DNA of 64,000 bases. Origin: Bradyrhizobium sp. SZCCT0231 (GTDB lineage: Bacteria; Pseudomonadota; Alphaproteobacteria; Rhizobiales; Xanthobacteraceae). The notes below the pieces were generated by a model that saw only the letters and a program-made list of their open reading frames with translations, searched no databases and was not told where the DNA came from. Location: contig NZ_JAFCKP010000002.1 of assembly GCF_018130245.1 (NCBI RefSeq), positions 548,032 through 612,031 of the forward strand. Reading direction: 5' to 3'. This document shows positions 26,614-35,982 of the stretch, piece after piece (position 1 is the stretch's first letter; every line of letters starts with the position of its first letter). Both the position numbers and the translations under genes were made by a program.

Positions 26614-27303
26614 ATGGACGCTGCAATCAAATCCATCCGCCCCAACAAGCCCTCTGACCGGCAGCCCGAGAGCCGTCCGGCCGAGCTTGATCCTGCCGAA
26701 TTCCTGGAGGCCGCCGTCCGCGCCGACCAGCCGCGCCCCGCGCGCGCCGAGGCGGAAGCGGCGGTGAAGACGCTGCTCGCCTATATCGGCGAGAACCCCC
26801 GGCGCGAGGGCCTGCTCGACACGCCGCGCCGCGTCGTCGAAGCTTTCGACGAACTCTATCAGGGCTATCACCAGTGCCCGGCCGAGGTGCTCGACCGCAC
26901 CTTCGGCGAGACCGCCGGCTATGACGATTTCGTGCTGGTGCGCGACATCGAGTTCACCTCGCAGTGCGAGCATCACATGATGCCGTTCTACGGCAAGGCG
27001 CACATCGCCTATACGCCGGTGGAACGCGTCGTCGGCCTGTCCAAGCTCGCGCGCCTGACCGACATCTTCGCCCGGAGGCTCCAGACCCAGGAGCACCTGA
27101 CGGCGCAGATCGCCGCGGCCATCGACGAGATCCTGAAACCCCGCGGCGTTGCGGTGCTGATCGAGGCCGAGCATACCTGCATGTCGGTGCGTGGCGTCGC
27201 CAAGCATGGTGCCTCCACCTTCACCAGCCGCTTCACCGGCATGTTCCGCGACAATCCGGCGGAGCAGGCCCGTTTCCTGTCCCTGGTGCGAGGCGCGCGC
27301 TGA
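26614..27303 (+). CDS. folE: GTP cyclohydrolase I (type IA)
   Basis: 229 residues. It converts GTP to dihydroneopterin triphosphate, the first step of folate synthesis. The catalytic core shows [17 protein letters not shown] with the zinc-ligand Cys and His, and [12 protein letters not shown] with the second zinc Cys. VVGLSKLAR is also conserved. The first 45 residues are a variable extension. ATG 26614 has ACGGAGAAGAT upstream. Next is a palindromic repeat and then hisI on the same strand, 74 nt later. Confidence 0.96.
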   Translation: MDAAIKSIRPNKPSDRQPESRPAELDPAEFLEAAVRADQPRPARAEAEAAVKTLLAYIGENPRREGLLDTPRRVVEAFDELYQGYHQCPAEVLDRTFGETAGYDDFVLVRDIEFTSQCEHHMMPFYGKAHIAYTPVERVVGLSKLARLTDIFARRLQTQEHLTAQIAAAIDEILKPRGVAVLIEAEHTCMSVRGVAKHGASTFTSRFTGMFRDNPAEQARFLSLVRGAR

Positions 27304-27324
27304 CCTCGCGAAGCTTTGTTGTTT

Positions 27325-27364
27325 GAGCATGATCTTTTCGGAAAACCGCTTCCGGATCATGCTC
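27325..27364. repeat. GAGCATGATC palindrome between folE and hisI
   Basis: Perfect 10-bp arms GAGCATGATC (27325-27334) and GATCATGCTC (27355-27364), with an inner CGGAA/TTCCG pair, form a 40-nt stem-loop 13 nt before the hisI start. The element is a known type of dispersed palindrome in rhizobial genomes. Because it would lie in the hisI leader it could modulate hisI translation or separate it from folE. Confidence 0.75.
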
Positions 27365-27377
27365 TAGCGAGGTCGTC

Positions 27378-27800
27378 GTGTCCGCTCACTCCCATGAGAT
27401 CGAGGAAGGGCTTTCCTTCCAGCCGCGCTTTGACGCCGCCGGCCTCGTGACCTGCGTCGCGACCGACGTCGCCACCGGCGACGTGCTGATGGTCGCGCAC
27501 ATGAACGAGGAGGCGCTGCGCAAGACCATTGCGACCGGCGAGGCCTGGTACTTCAGCCGCTCGCGCAATGCCTTGTGGCGAAAAGGTGAGACCTCAGGTC
27601 AGACCCAGCGCGTCATCGAGATGCGCACCGATTGCGATCAGGATGCGGTCTGGATCCGCGTCGAGCAGATCGGCGCGGCCTGCCACACCGGCCGACGGTC
27701 GTGCTTCTATCGCAAGGTCGAGGCGGAGGGCGGGGGAGCCAGGCTGGTCTTCACGGGGGCCGAGCGGCTGTTCGATCCCAGCGACGTCTATAAGAAGTAG
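27378..27800 (+). CDS. hisI: Phosphoribosyl-AMP cyclohydrolase
   Basis: 140 residues; the third step of histidine synthesis, opening the purine ring of phosphoribosyl-AMP. Family motifs are [32 protein letters not shown] and the zinc-site region TDCDQDAVW with a later [10 protein letters not shown]. It is the single-domain form without the HisE part, as usual in alphaproteobacteria. The start is a GTG at 27378. The gene is away from other his genes. Confidence 0.95.
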   Translation: MSAHSHEIEEGLSFQPRFDAAGLVTCVATDVATGDVLMVAHMNEEALRKTIATGEAWYFSRSRNALWRKGETSGQTQRVIEMRTDCDQDAVWIRVEQIGAACHTGRRSCFYRKVEAEGGGARLVFTGAERLFDPSDVYKK

Positions 27801-27807
27801 TCCTCCG

Positions 27808-27909
27808 TCATTCCGGGGTGCGCGCAGCGCGAGCCCGGAATCCATCGCACGGCATCACGGGCGGCTGGATGGATTCCGGGCTCGCACCTACGGTGCGCCC
27901 CGGAATGAC
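27808..27909. repeat. TCATTCCGGGG palindromic repeat (full copy)
   Basis: The left end TCATTCCGGGGTGCGCGC is complementary to the right end GTGCGCCCCGGAATGA. An inner pair, GAGCCCGGAATCCATC and GGATGGATTCCGGGCTC, sits inside it. It follows hisI directly and can act as a terminator-like stem. A half copy lies at 25879-25914. Confidence 0.7.
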
Positions 27910-28026
27910 TCGGGGCGGCGGGGAGAGCCGAATTAACCCCGCATTAACCATACTTGTCCCACGGTGAGACGACGGGCGCCGAATTGCCGGCGCCGCTCAA
28001 CGCCGCGCGGGGCGGGGCACTTCATC

Positions 28027-29046
28027 ATGTCGATCGACAATTCCGGTGCCTCACAGACGGCGGTTCTCGATTCGTCGCGGGCGCGCGTCGCCGGTGCGAT
28101 CAAGCAGGCCTCGAACATCTCCGGCGTCAGCTTCCAGTACATGCTGACCACCGCCAAGATGGAATCGGATTTCGATCCGACGGCGGGGGCCACCACCTCG
28201 TCCGCGCACGGGCTCTACCAATTCATCGACCAGACCTGGCTCGGCACGGTGAAGGAGGCGGGTGCCCAGCTCGGCTATGGCAGCTACGCCGACGCCATCA
28301 CCAGGACCTCGGCTGGCACCTACACCGTCGATGATCCCGTGGTGAAGCGATCGATCATGAAGCTGCGCGACGACCCCGAGGCCGCATCCACCATGGCGGC
28401 GGCGCTGACGCAGTCGAATAGCTTCAAGCTCACCGGTCTGCTCGGCCGCAGGCCGAGCGACAGCGAGCTCTACATGGCGCATTTCATGGGCGTCGGCGGC
28501 GCCGCAAAACTCATCGCCAACGCCGAGGACAATCCGCAAGCGGTCGGCGCGCGGCTGTTTCCCAACGCGGCGGCCGCCAACCGTTCGATCTTCTACGCCA
28601 AGGACGGCCGCGCCCGCAGCGTCTCCGAAGTCTACTCGGTGCTCGACGCACGCTACGCCAGTGCAGCCAATTCGAAGGTGACCCGCAGCGCGATGGCGAT
28701 GTATGGCGGCACGCCGTCGACCACTGAGGTCGCCAGCGCGAGCGGCGTGCAGCCCGCAGTGCCTGTCATCGACAACGCCGCCTATCTCCAGACCTTCCCG
28801 AACACACGCGCCGTGACGCCCGTCAATGCGACCTCGCCAACAGCCGTCGCGGACAATGCGCCGAGCACGCCGGTGTTTCGTTCGATCTATCAGCCCGGCG
28901 ATGCCACGCAGCCGGTCTCGACCACGGTGCAGAAATTATGGGGCAACAACGCCTCGTTCACCTCGGTGGCCTCGGCGACGCCGGACGTGCGGCCGCCGCA
29001 GCCGCTCGATCTCTTCAGCGATCGCAGCGGCACGTTCTCGAGTTAG
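28027..29046 (+). CDS. Lytic transglycosylase (SLT-domain) protein
   Basis: 339 residues. The SLT-like catalytic region near residues 30-75 has KMESDFDPTA with the catalytic Glu and the later HGLYQFIDQTWL, so it should cleave peptidoglycan between MurNAc and GlcNAc. LYMAHFMGVGGAAKLI is also typical of this group. The last 100 residues are low complexity (Ser/Thr/Ala/Pro). No signal peptide is visible at the N-terminus, so export may use a flagellar or other non-Sec route, or the true start is different. ATG 28027 is chosen because the upstream in-frame codons do not look coding. Confidence 0.82.
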   Translation: MSIDNSGASQTAVLDSSRARVAGAIKQASNISGVSFQYMLTTAKMESDFDPTAGATTSSAHGLYQFIDQTWLGTVKEAGAQLGYGSYADAITRTSAGTYTVDDPVVKRSIMKLRDDPEAASTMAAALTQSNSFKLTGLLGRRPSDSELYMAHFMGVGGAAKLIANAEDNPQAVGARLFPNAAAANRSIFYAKDGRARSVSEVYSVLDARYASAANSKVTRSAMAMYGGTPSTTEVASASGVQPAVPVIDNAAYLQTFPNTRAVTPVNATSPTAVADNAPSTPVFRSIYQPGDATQPVSTTVQKLWGNNASFTSVASATPDVRPPQPLDLFSDRSGTFSS

Positions 29047-29056
29047 TCTCCGCTCC

Positions 29057-29194
29057 CGTGTCCCGGACGCGCTGCAGCGTGAAACGCTGCTGCGCAGAGC
29101 CGGGACCCATGCTGCCGCAGCAAATCCTTTCGTTGAGAATGGGCCCCGGCTCAGCAGCGCATCACTGACGTGCTGCGCTGCGTCCGGGGCACGT
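29057..29194. repeat. GTCCCGGACGC...GCGTCCGGGGCAC palindromic repeat, copy 2
   Basis: Outer arms GTGTCCCGGACGC and GCGTCCGGGGCAC, with the inner pair AGAGCCGGGACCCATG and TGGGCCCCGGCTC. It has the same nested plan as 5585-5707 but in the opposite order of strand bias. It lies after the transglycosylase stop. Confidence 0.65.
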
Positions 29195-29337
29195 GAGCAG
29201 GGCGCCTTGGTTCCCTTAACAAAACGTCAATAAAACCAGCCAGTTATGGTGAACGCTTTGTTAAGCGTCGTGGTTTACTTTGTGTTGCAGGTGACGAGCC
29301 GTCATCGTTTTTCGTTTGTTGTGTAGCCCGAAGCAGC

Positions 29338-30513
29338 ATGATTGTTCGGCAGTTCATTCATTGGATCAGGACGGCGCCCGCCGGCGAGCGGGCCGAGGCC
29401 ACAAGGGCGTTGGCCCGGGCCTGGCTGATCTCAGACCTTTCTGCAGACGACCGCATCGCCGCCGAAGGCGCGCTTCTGATGCTGCTCGACGATCCCTCGC
29501 CGCTGGTGCGGCAGGCGATGGCCGAGGCTTTTGCGCGCAGCCTTGATGCGCCGGCCGCGATCGTGCGGGCGCTGTCGACAGATCAGCCGACCGTCGCGCT
29601 GCCGCTGCTCGAACATTCTCCGCTGCTGATTGACGCCGATCTCGTCGACATCGTCGCGACCGGCAACGAGGAGGTGCAATGCGCCGTTGCCCGCCGCATC
29701 GCATTGCCGGTATCGGTCTGCGCCGCGATCGCCGAAGTCGGCTGCGCGGCTGCCGCGCTGGAGCTGATCGAAAATCCCCATGCCGAGCTGGCCCCGTTCT
29801 CCTGGGACCGCATCGTCGAGCGTCACGGCCATCTCGCAGCGATCCGCGAGGCGATGCTGGTGCTGGAGGATCTGCCGGCCGCAACGCGCGCCGCGCTGGT
29901 GGCAAAGCTCTCGGAGACGCTGGCGCAATTCGTCGTGGCGCGGAACTGGCTGAGCGCGGACCGCGCGGACCGCATCACGATCGAGGCGCGCGACCGCTCC
30001 ACCATGAACATCGCGGCGCGCTCGCGCGGCGAGGACATGCAAGGCCTGGTCCGGCATTTGCGCATCACCGGCCAGCTCACCGCGGGCCTGATCCTGCGTG
30101 CACTGCTATCGGGCAATCTCGATTTGTTCGACGCGGCCCTCGCCGAGCTCGCCGATCTGCCGCTGGCGCGCGTCTCGGCGCTGCTGCACGATCGCGGCGG
30201 CAATAGCCTGCACGCGCTGCTCCGCCGCGCCGGGCTGCCCGAGGCGACGTTTGCAGCATTCCAGGTCGCACTCGAGGCCTGCCACGAGCAAGGTTTCGTC
30301 GATAGCGACGACGGCGCGGTGCGGCTGCGCCGACGTATGGTCGAGCGCGTGCTCACCCATTGCGAGTCCGACCGGGGCGCCACCGAGCCGCTGATGGTCC
30401 TGCTACGCCGCTTCGCCACCGAATCCGCGCGTGAAGAGGCACGGCTGTTCTGCGACGAGCTCGTCGCGGATGATGCGATCGATCCGGTCTACGACGATCT
30501 GATTGCGGCGTAA
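29338..30513 (+). CDS. DUF2336-domain protein
   Basis: 391 residues, mainly alpha-helical, with HEAT-like helical repeats in the first 200 residues (for example DPSPLVRQAMAEAFARS and NEEVQCAVARRIALP). I recognise it as the DUF2336 family of alphaproteobacteria, whose function is not established. No signal peptide or membrane segment. Its neighbours are a transglycosylase and, across a repeat, a response regulator and Hpt protein on the opposite strand, so a link to cell-cycle or stress signalling is possible but unproved. Confidence 0.8.
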   Translation: MIVRQFIHWIRTAPAGERAEATRALARAWLISDLSADDRIAAEGALLMLLDDPSPLVRQAMAEAFARSLDAPAAIVRALSTDQPTVALPLLEHSPLLIDADLVDIVATGNEEVQCAVARRIALPVSVCAAIAEVGCAAAALELIENPHAELAPFSWDRIVERHGHLAAIREAMLVLEDLPAATRAALVAKLSETLAQFVVARNWLSADRADRITIEARDRSTMNIAARSRGEDMQGLVRHLRITGQLTAGLILRALLSGNLDLFDAALAELADLPLARVSALLHDRGGNSLHALLRRAGLPEATFAAFQVALEACHEQGFVDSDDGAVRLRRRMVERVLTHCESDRGATEPLMVLLRRFATESAREEARLFCDELVADDAIDPVYDDLIAA

Positions 30514-30522
30514 CGAGACGCC

Positions 30523-30615
30523 GTAGGGTGGGCAAAAGCGCTCTTGCGCCGTGCCCACCATCTATCCGCACAATTCATGTTGATTGGTGGGCACGCTCCG
30601 CTTTGCCCACCCTAC
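30523..30615. repeat. GTAGGGTGGGCA palindromic repeat, copy 2
   Basis: The left end GTAGGGTGGGCAAAAGCG pairs with the right end CGCTTTGCCCACCCTAC; an inner pair GTGCCCACCA and TGGTGGGCAC gives a long imperfect stem. It lies between convergent genes (DUF2336 and Hpt). Related copies are at 4595 and 61850. Confidence 0.8.
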
Positions 30616-30636
30616 GATAGTTTGCGCGCGGCGAAA

Positions 30637-31215
30637 CTATTCCACCGGCGCGATGCTCGGGGCCAGGATCACCTCGAGATGTTCGGGGCGGTCGCGGTTG
30701 ACGTGGGCAAGATAATCGTCGGCGATCTTGCGCAGGCGGCGGCTGAGCTCGGCTGAAACGCTGATCCTGTCGAGCCTGGTGTTCTCGTGCACGATGGCGA
30801 GAATGGCATTGATGTGGTGCGTGAACAGCTCGGCCGGCACCTTTTCCAGATCAGGCGCGTGCTCGATGACGCGGCACAGGCTCTCGGCTATGCCCGCGGC
30901 CGAAGGAAAGCCGAAAGTCGCCGCATCGCCCTTGATGTCGTGTGCGGCGTGGAACAGCTCGTCGCGCAGTATCTTCGTGAAGCCATCCTTCTCCACGGCA
31001 GTCCAGGCGGCGGAAAGTCTCTGGACCTCGATCGTCATCCAGTCCTTGAACTCGCCGGAAAGGCTCGCAAGTGCCTGTTCGGCGCGGCCGACCGGATCGT
31101 CCATGTCCTTTTCTTCGACGCGGCGCAGGACCTTGCGCAGCGGGTTGGGCTGCGTGATGATCTGATGCGTGGCGAAGGCCTCGACCTCGATGTCCTTTGC
31201 GCTGTTCTTCGCCAT
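30637..31215 (-). CDS. Hpt-domain phosphotransfer protein
   Basis: 192 residues. The histidine phosphotransfer helix is AAHDIKGDAATFGFP with the phosphorylatable His at residue 92 and the conserved Lys-Gly after it. The first 60 residues form a charged extension. No kinase domain is present. It lies 29 nt after the response-regulator gene on the same strand, so the two are likely cotranscribed and may exchange phosphate. It ends the operon against the DUF2336 repeat. Confidence 0.85.
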   Translation of the reverse strand: MAKNSAKDIEVEAFATHQIITQPNPLRKVLRRVEEKDMDDPVGRAEQALASLSGEFKDWMTIEVQRLSAAWTAVEKDGFTKILRDELFHAAHDIKGDAATFGFPSAAGIAESLCRVIEHAPDLEKVPAELFTHHINAILAIVHENTRLDRISVSAELSRRLRKIADDYLAHVNRDRPEHLEVILAPSIAPVE

Positions 31216-31244
31216 GATGCCTGCCTCGTCTGAAGGACGTTGCG

Positions 31245-31790
31245 CTAGATGGAGGAGCGGGCCTTGTCGATCAGCGAGGGCTGCTGCAGCACCTCGTGCT
31301 TTTCGCCGACGCGGCGCTCGGGGCCCATATAGGCGGAGTTGGTGTTGCGGCGCCGGTCCGGACCGAAATAGGTCTTGGTCTTGATGAAGGGGCGGGGATT
31401 GGCGACGACGTTGAGGATGCGCTGGTAGAGGCCCTTGGCCGAGATCGGCTTGGCCAGGAATTCGGTGACGCCGGCATCGCGCGCGACCGTGACGCGGCGC
31501 TTCTCGGAATGACCGGTCAGCATGATGATCGGCGCGTAAGGGTTGCCCTTGGATTCCGGCTGGCGGATCATCTGCGCGAGCTCGAGCCCGTCGAAGATCG
31601 GCATCGCCCAGTCGGTGATGACGATGTCGGGCACGTAATGGCTGTACATTTCCAGTGCGGTGGCGCCGTCCTCGGCCTCATAGACCTCGCGCGCGCCGAA
31701 GGAATGCAGCAGCGTCCGCAGGATGCGGCGCATGTGCGGATTGTCGTCGCAGACGAGGAAGCGCAGCTTGTTGAAGTCGATGCGGAACAT
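31245..31790 (-). CDS. Stand-alone response regulator with C-terminal extension
   Basis: 181 residues. The receiver domain (about 8-130) has acidic residues D15 and D16, phospho-acceptor D60 (in VITDWAMP), T92 and K114, so it should be phosphorylated normally. The 50-residue tail carries two Arg-rich copies, FGPDRRR and GPERR, instead of a DNA-binding domain. It is followed by the Hpt gene and preceded by nadK on the same strand (102 nt). It probably acts by protein contact. Confidence 0.88.
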   Translation of the reverse strand: MFRIDFNKLRFLVCDDNPHMRRILRTLLHSFGAREVYEAEDGATALEMYSHYVPDIVITDWAMPIFDGLELAQMIRQPESKGNPYAPIIMLTGHSEKRRVTVARDAGVTEFLAKPISAKGLYQRILNVVANPRPFIKTKTYFGPDRRRNTNSAYMGPERRVGEKHEVLQQPSLIDKARSSI

Positions 31791-31892
31791 GACGCCCGGG
31801 CCAGAAGCGGGTCAACCTTCGTTAACCATATCGTGCCGGGAGTTAACGAAGGGTTGCGACCGGGGCTCGGGAGGCGTTGCGGGGCAGGCGGT

Positions 31893-32672
31893 TCAATAGC
31901 CGAACTGCTCGCGCAGGATACGCTCTTCCAGGCTGTGGCCGGGGTCGAACAGCATCCGCATTGAGATAGTCTTGTCGGAGAGCACCTCGACGCGGCGGAC
32001 GTCGCGCACCTCGTCGTGGTCGGCGACGGCTGCCACCGGCCGCTTGTCGCCCTCCAGCACCTCGATCACGACATAGGCCGTGTTGGGCAGCAGCGCGCCG
32101 CGCCAGCGGCGCGGGCGGAAGGCGCTGATCGGCGTCAGCGCCAGCAGCGCGGCATTGATCGGCAGGATCGGCCCCTGGGCGGAGAGGTTGTAGGCGGTCG
32201 AGCCGGCCGGCGTCGCCACCATGATGCCGTCCGCGATCAGCTCGGACATGCGCTCGCGCTCGTCGATCAGGATGCGCAGCCGCGCCGCCTGGTAGGTCTG
32301 CCGGAACAGGGCGACCTCGTTGATGGCGTGGTGCAGATGGACGCGGTCATTGACGTCGGTTGCGCGCATCAAGAGCGGATTGATCTCGGATTCATGGGCC
32401 GCCTCGAGCCGCGCACGCAGATCGTGCGTTGAATACTCGTTCATCAGGAAGCCGACGGTGCCGCGATGCATGCCGTAGATCGGCTTTCCCGTGTGCATGT
32501 TCTGGTGCAGCGTCTGGAGCATCAATCCGTCGCCGCCGAGCGCGACGACGACGTCGGCATCATCAGGGTCGCAATTGCCGTAGTCGTCGGTGAGCTGGCC
32601 GAAGGCGGCCTGCGCCTCGCTGCTCGGGCTGGCGACGAAGGCGATCCGGTCGTATCGCGAGGGCTTGGTCAT
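31893..32672 (-). CDS. nadK: NAD kinase
   Basis: 259 residues; phosphorylates NAD to NADP with ATP. Signature segments are [11 protein letters not shown] (GGDG) and [17 protein letters not shown] (the nucleotide-binding TPxGSTAY). NEV in [11 protein letters not shown] is also typical. ATG 32672 (MTKPSRY) is preferred over an earlier in-frame ATG because family members begin close to the first beta strand. Length is normal for the short alphaproteobacterial form. Confidence 0.93.
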   Translation of the reverse strand: MTKPSRYDRIAFVASPSSEAQAAFGQLTDDYGNCDPDDADVVVALGGDGLMLQTLHQNMHTGKPIYGMHRGTVGFLMNEYSTHDLRARLEAAHESEINPLLMRATDVNDRVHLHHAINEVALFRQTYQAARLRILIDERERMSELIADGIMVATPAGSTAYNLSAQGPILPINAALLALTPISAFRPRRWRGALLPNTAYVVIEVLEGDKRPVAAVADHDEVRDVRRVEVLSDKTISMRMLFDPGHSLEERILREQFGY

Positions 32673-32928
32673 GGCTTCTCGGCAGGGCCGCCTTGCTGGA
32701 GAAAAGTTCCGCCGGGCTCGTCTATACGACCTAAGCCTGCATTGTCGAGGATGACCGCCCTCCAAAGCTAACGGGGACTGTCCAACCGGATCTAAGCACA
32801 GAACCGGGCGATTTGAACCTGGTCGGCTTCTTCAGGCCCCGCCAGGCCAATGATTCCCCAAACCGTCGCAATTCCGCGCTAACCTTTCCGGTCTCACCGG
32901 CTGTCACAGCCGGGCAGGGAGAACGATC

Positions 32929-34497
32929 ATGATCACGAATTTGCCGGTGCTCCGCCGCGCGAGCCTGGTGCTGGCGGTCTCGGCTTTCGCGCTCGCGGGC
33001 CTTGCGCGCGCGGATGATCCGCCGCAGCCGCGCTCCGAGGCGGCATCGCCGGCCGGACAGAAGGCCGGGCGCGGCGGTGGCGCGCAAAGCGCGACGCAGG
33101 CTTCCCCATCGGCGGCCGAGCAGCACCGTCTGCCGCCGGATTCGACCACGAAGCAGACGCTCGATCTGCCCGGCCGGACCCTCAACTTCGCCGCGACCGC
33201 CGGTTCGATCCGCGTGTTCGATGGCAAGGGCGAGCCGCTGGCCGATATCGCCGTCACCTCCTATGAGCTCGACGGTGCCGACCGCGCGACGCGCCCTGTG
33301 ACGTTCCTGTTCAATGGCGGGCCGGGCGCGTCCTCGGCGTGGCTCCAGTTCGGCGCGGCCGGTCCGTGGCGGCTGCCGCTCGATGGCGAGGCCCTGTCGC
33401 CCTCGGCCTCGCCCGAGGTGAAGCCGAACGCGGAGACCTGGCTCGACTTCACCGATCTCGTCTTCATCGATCCAGTCGGCACCGGCTACAGCCGCTTCGT
33501 GGCGAGCGGCGAGGACGCGCGCAAATCCTTCTACTCCGTCGACGGCGACGTCAATTCGATCGCACTCGTGATCCGGCGCTGGCTCGAAAAGCACGCCCGG
33601 CTGACCTCGCCGAAATACGTCGCCGGCGAGAGCTATGGCGGCATTCGCGGACCGAAGGTCGTGCGCCAGTTGCAGCTCCAGCACGGCGTCGGCGTCAGGG
33701 GACTGATCATGGTGTCGCCGCTGCTGGATTTCCGCGAGTTCGCCGGCACCAGCCTCCTGCAATATGTCGCGACGCTGCCGAGCTATGTTGCGGTGGCGCG
33801 CGAGGCCAAGGGACCGGTCAAGCGCGCCGACCTCGCCGACGTCGAGGCTTACGCGCGCGGCGAATTCCTGACCGATCTCGTCAAGGGCGAGGCGGACAAG
33901 GAGGCGACCAATCGTCTCGCCGACAAGGTCGCCGAGCTCACCGGCATCGATCGGGCGGTGAGCCGCCGGCTTGCCGGGCGCTTCGACGTCGGTGAATTCC
34001 GACGCGAGTTCGACCGCAAGAACGGCAAGGTGACTGGACGCTACGACGCCTCCGTGCGTGGCTTCGATCCCTATCCGGATTCCAGCAGCTCGCGCTTCGG
34101 CGATCCCTCCGGCGATGCGCTCCAGGCGCCGCTGACGAGTGCCGCGGTCGACGTCCTGACGCGCAAGCTCAACTGGCGGCCCGACGGCTCCTATGAAGTC
34201 CTGAACGGCACTGTGGAAGGCCATTGGGATTTCGGCCGCGGCATCAACCCGCCGCAATCGGTCTCCGAGCTGCGCCAGATCCTCGCCACCGATGCGAAGC
34301 TGAACGTGCTGGTCGGGCACGGCCTGTTCGACCTCGCCACGCCCTATTTCGGAACGAAGCGGGTGCTCGATCAGCTGCCGGCCTTCGTGACGCAGCGCGT
34401 GAAGTTCGTCGTCTATCCCGGCGGCCACATGTTCTATTCGCGCGACGGATCGCGGCAGGCATTCCGGAGCGAGGTCGAGGCGCTCATTCGGGAGTAG
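32929..34497 (+). CDS. S10-family serine carboxypeptidase-like protein, exported
   Basis: 522 residues. A signal peptide at 1-28 (LVLAVSAFALAGLARA) is followed by a low-complexity stretch to about residue 65, then the S10 fold. The triad is visible: S235 in GESYGG, D468 in LFDLATPY and H500 in GGHMFY. The oxyanion region FNGGPGASSAW is also complete. It should remove C-terminal residues from peptides in the periplasm. Its last 14 nt overlap the convergent serine-hydrolase gene. Confidence 0.9.
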   Translation: MITNLPVLRRASLVLAVSAFALAGLARADDPPQPRSEAASPAGQKAGRGGGAQSATQASPSAAEQHRLPPDSTTKQTLDLPGRTLNFAATAGSIRVFDGKGEPLADIAVTSYELDGADRATRPVTFLFNGGPGASSAWLQFGAAGPWRLPLDGEALSPSASPEVKPNAETWLDFTDLVFIDPVGTGYSRFVASGEDARKSFYSVDGDVNSIALVIRRWLEKHARLTSPKYVAGESYGGIRGPKVVRQLQLQHGVGVRGLIMVSPLLDFREFAGTSLLQYVATLPSYVAVAREAKGPVKRADLADVEAYARGEFLTDLVKGEADKEATNRLADKVAELTGIDRAVSRRLAGRFDVGEFRREFDRKNGKVTGRYDASVRGFDPYPDSSSSRFGDPSGDALQAPLTSAAVDVLTRKLNWRPDGSYEVLNGTVEGHWDFGRGINPPQSVSELRQILATDAKLNVLVGHGLFDLATPYFGTKRVLDQLPAFVTQRVKFVVYPGGHMFYSRDGSRQAFRSEVEALIRE

Positions 34498-35872
34498 GCC
34501 GACGCTTGCGTGGCTTGTATCGCCGCGCGATCTCGCGCGCCACGACGCTCGCAGGCTTCACATTGGCGCCGGCGATCCAGATGTCGCTGATCTTGCCGCG
34601 CTTGTCACGGACCCGGCGCACCGGCTCGCCGTGGCTGGAATAGCCGGCAGCCCAGGCGAGCTTGCCCGTGTCGCGGCCGGTGACTTCGATCTCGGCGGCA
34701 TCCATGAACGGATTGTTGAACTGCGGATTGGCGACGAGCACGCGGTTGCCTGCGGGGACGAGGTCGGTCGCGCCCCAGATCGTCCACCAGCGGCCGGTCC
34801 AGTCGCGCAGGCGACGGTCGGGCGCGCCGCGGGTCTGGAAGACGCGCAGGATCTGCATCGCGCCGTCCATCCAGAACGGGGCCGCGCCGTCGATCGAGTT
34901 GCTGAGGATACTGATCGAAAGCTCGCACGCGGGAATGGCGCAGGTCCGGGAGATGTAGCCCTGGAAACCGCCGCCATGGCCGAACCAGTCCCAGCCGTCG
35001 GTCTTGCCGGCATTGACGCCCAAGCCATAATAGGCCTCGAAGCTCTGCGGGATGCGCCAATGGTTTCGCGTCATCTCGCGGCGGCTCGCGACCGACAGCA
35101 CGCTCTTCTTCGCGTTGGGTGCCAGCTGCGCGAAGAAGCGGGCGGTGTCGGCGGCGGTGGCGACGAAGCCTGCGGCAGATGCCATCGCATGTGCTGGATT
35201 GTCGCCGGGGATGACGCAGCGTTCGCCCAGCGGCACTTTGCGCGTATGACCGCACGCGAACGGCGTGCTCTTGGCAAGCGGCGCATTCGGCTCGGTTTCG
35301 CGCAAGCCCGCAGGTTCGATGATCTCGCGCTTGATCCAGACCGGGTAGGGCTCCTTGGTCACGGCCTCGATCACGAGGCCAAGCAGGCCAAAGCCGTGAT
35401 TGGAATATTTGAAGCGCGTACCGGGCTCGATTGCGGTGGCCAGCTTCAATTCCGCGAGCAGTTCGTCGGCGCCGAGATAGGGGCGGCTGTCGATGAACTG
35501 GCCGGAATCGGCGCCGTCGCGCGTCAGCCCCGCGCTGTGCGACAGCACTTGCGCGATCGTCGTCTCGGCGACGCGTGGATTGAGGCCGCCGACATATTGG
35601 CCCACCGTGTCGTCGAGCCGGAGCTTGCGCTGCTCGCGCAGCTTCATGATGCCGGCCGAGGTGAAGCTCTTGGAGTGCGAGGCGATGCGGAAGCGGTGGC
35701 GCGGGGTGAGCTCCTCGCCGGTGTCGAGATTGGCGAGGCCGAACGCATGTTCGGCGACGATTTCGCCGCGATGGGCGAAGGCGACGATGACGCCCGGCTG
35801 CTGGATTGTCGACAATTGGAATTCGATCCAGGAGCCGATGTAGTCGATCGCGGATCGCAGCCACGTGTCCAT
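34484..35872 (-). CDS. Beta-lactamase-family serine hydrolase
   Basis: 462 residues of the class C beta-lactamase/D-aminopeptidase superfamily. SxxK is S65-H-S-K68 and YxN is Y156-S-N158, so both parts of the active site are present. HGGGFQGYIS near residue 300 can supply the third motif. The C-terminal 150 residues look like a beta-barrel domain as in DmpB/D-aminopeptidase relatives. No clear signal peptide, so it is probably cytoplasmic. Overlaps the S10 peptidase gene tail-to-tail by 14 nt; a functional tie (peptide trimming) is possible. Confidence 0.87.
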   Translation of the reverse strand: MDTWLRSAIDYIGSWIEFQLSTIQQPGVIVAFAHRGEIVAEHAFGLANLDTGEELTPRHRFRIASHSKSFTSAGIMKLREQRKLRLDDTVGQYVGGLNPRVAETTIAQVLSHSAGLTRDGADSGQFIDSRPYLGADELLAELKLATAIEPGTRFKYSNHGFGLLGLVIEAVTKEPYPVWIKREIIEPAGLRETEPNAPLAKSTPFACGHTRKVPLGERCVIPGDNPAHAMASAAGFVATAADTARFFAQLAPNAKKSVLSVASRREMTRNHWRIPQSFEAYYGLGVNAGKTDGWDWFGHGGGFQGYISRTCAIPACELSISILSNSIDGAAPFWMDGAMQILRVFQTRGAPDRRLRDWTGRWWTIWGATDLVPAGNRVLVANPQFNNPFMDAAEIEVTGRDTGKLAWAAGYSSHGEPVRRVRDKRGKISDIWIAGANVKPASVVAREIARRYKPRKRRPTPE

Positions 35873-35920
35873 TGCGCTACCGGTTTGCGAGGGAGGATTG
35901 GGTGCGCGAGGCTAGCCGAA

Positions 35921-35955
35921 AACGCAGAACGGGCACAACCCTGAGGTTGTGCCCG
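35921..35955 (-). terminator. Rho-independent terminator of TPR-protein gene
   Basis: On the minus strand CGGGCACAACC, loop TCAG, GGTTGTGCCCG (11-bp perfect stem) is followed by TTCTGCGTTTT. It lies 28 nt after the stop at 35983. Confidence 0.8.
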
Positions 35956-35982
35956 TCCGCGTCGTTTGAAGATGCGATGTCT

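Noticed and set aside
27325-27364. Riboswitch before hisI
   Set aside because: The structure is a simple palindrome of a dispersed type, without the junctions of a known ligand-binding RNA.
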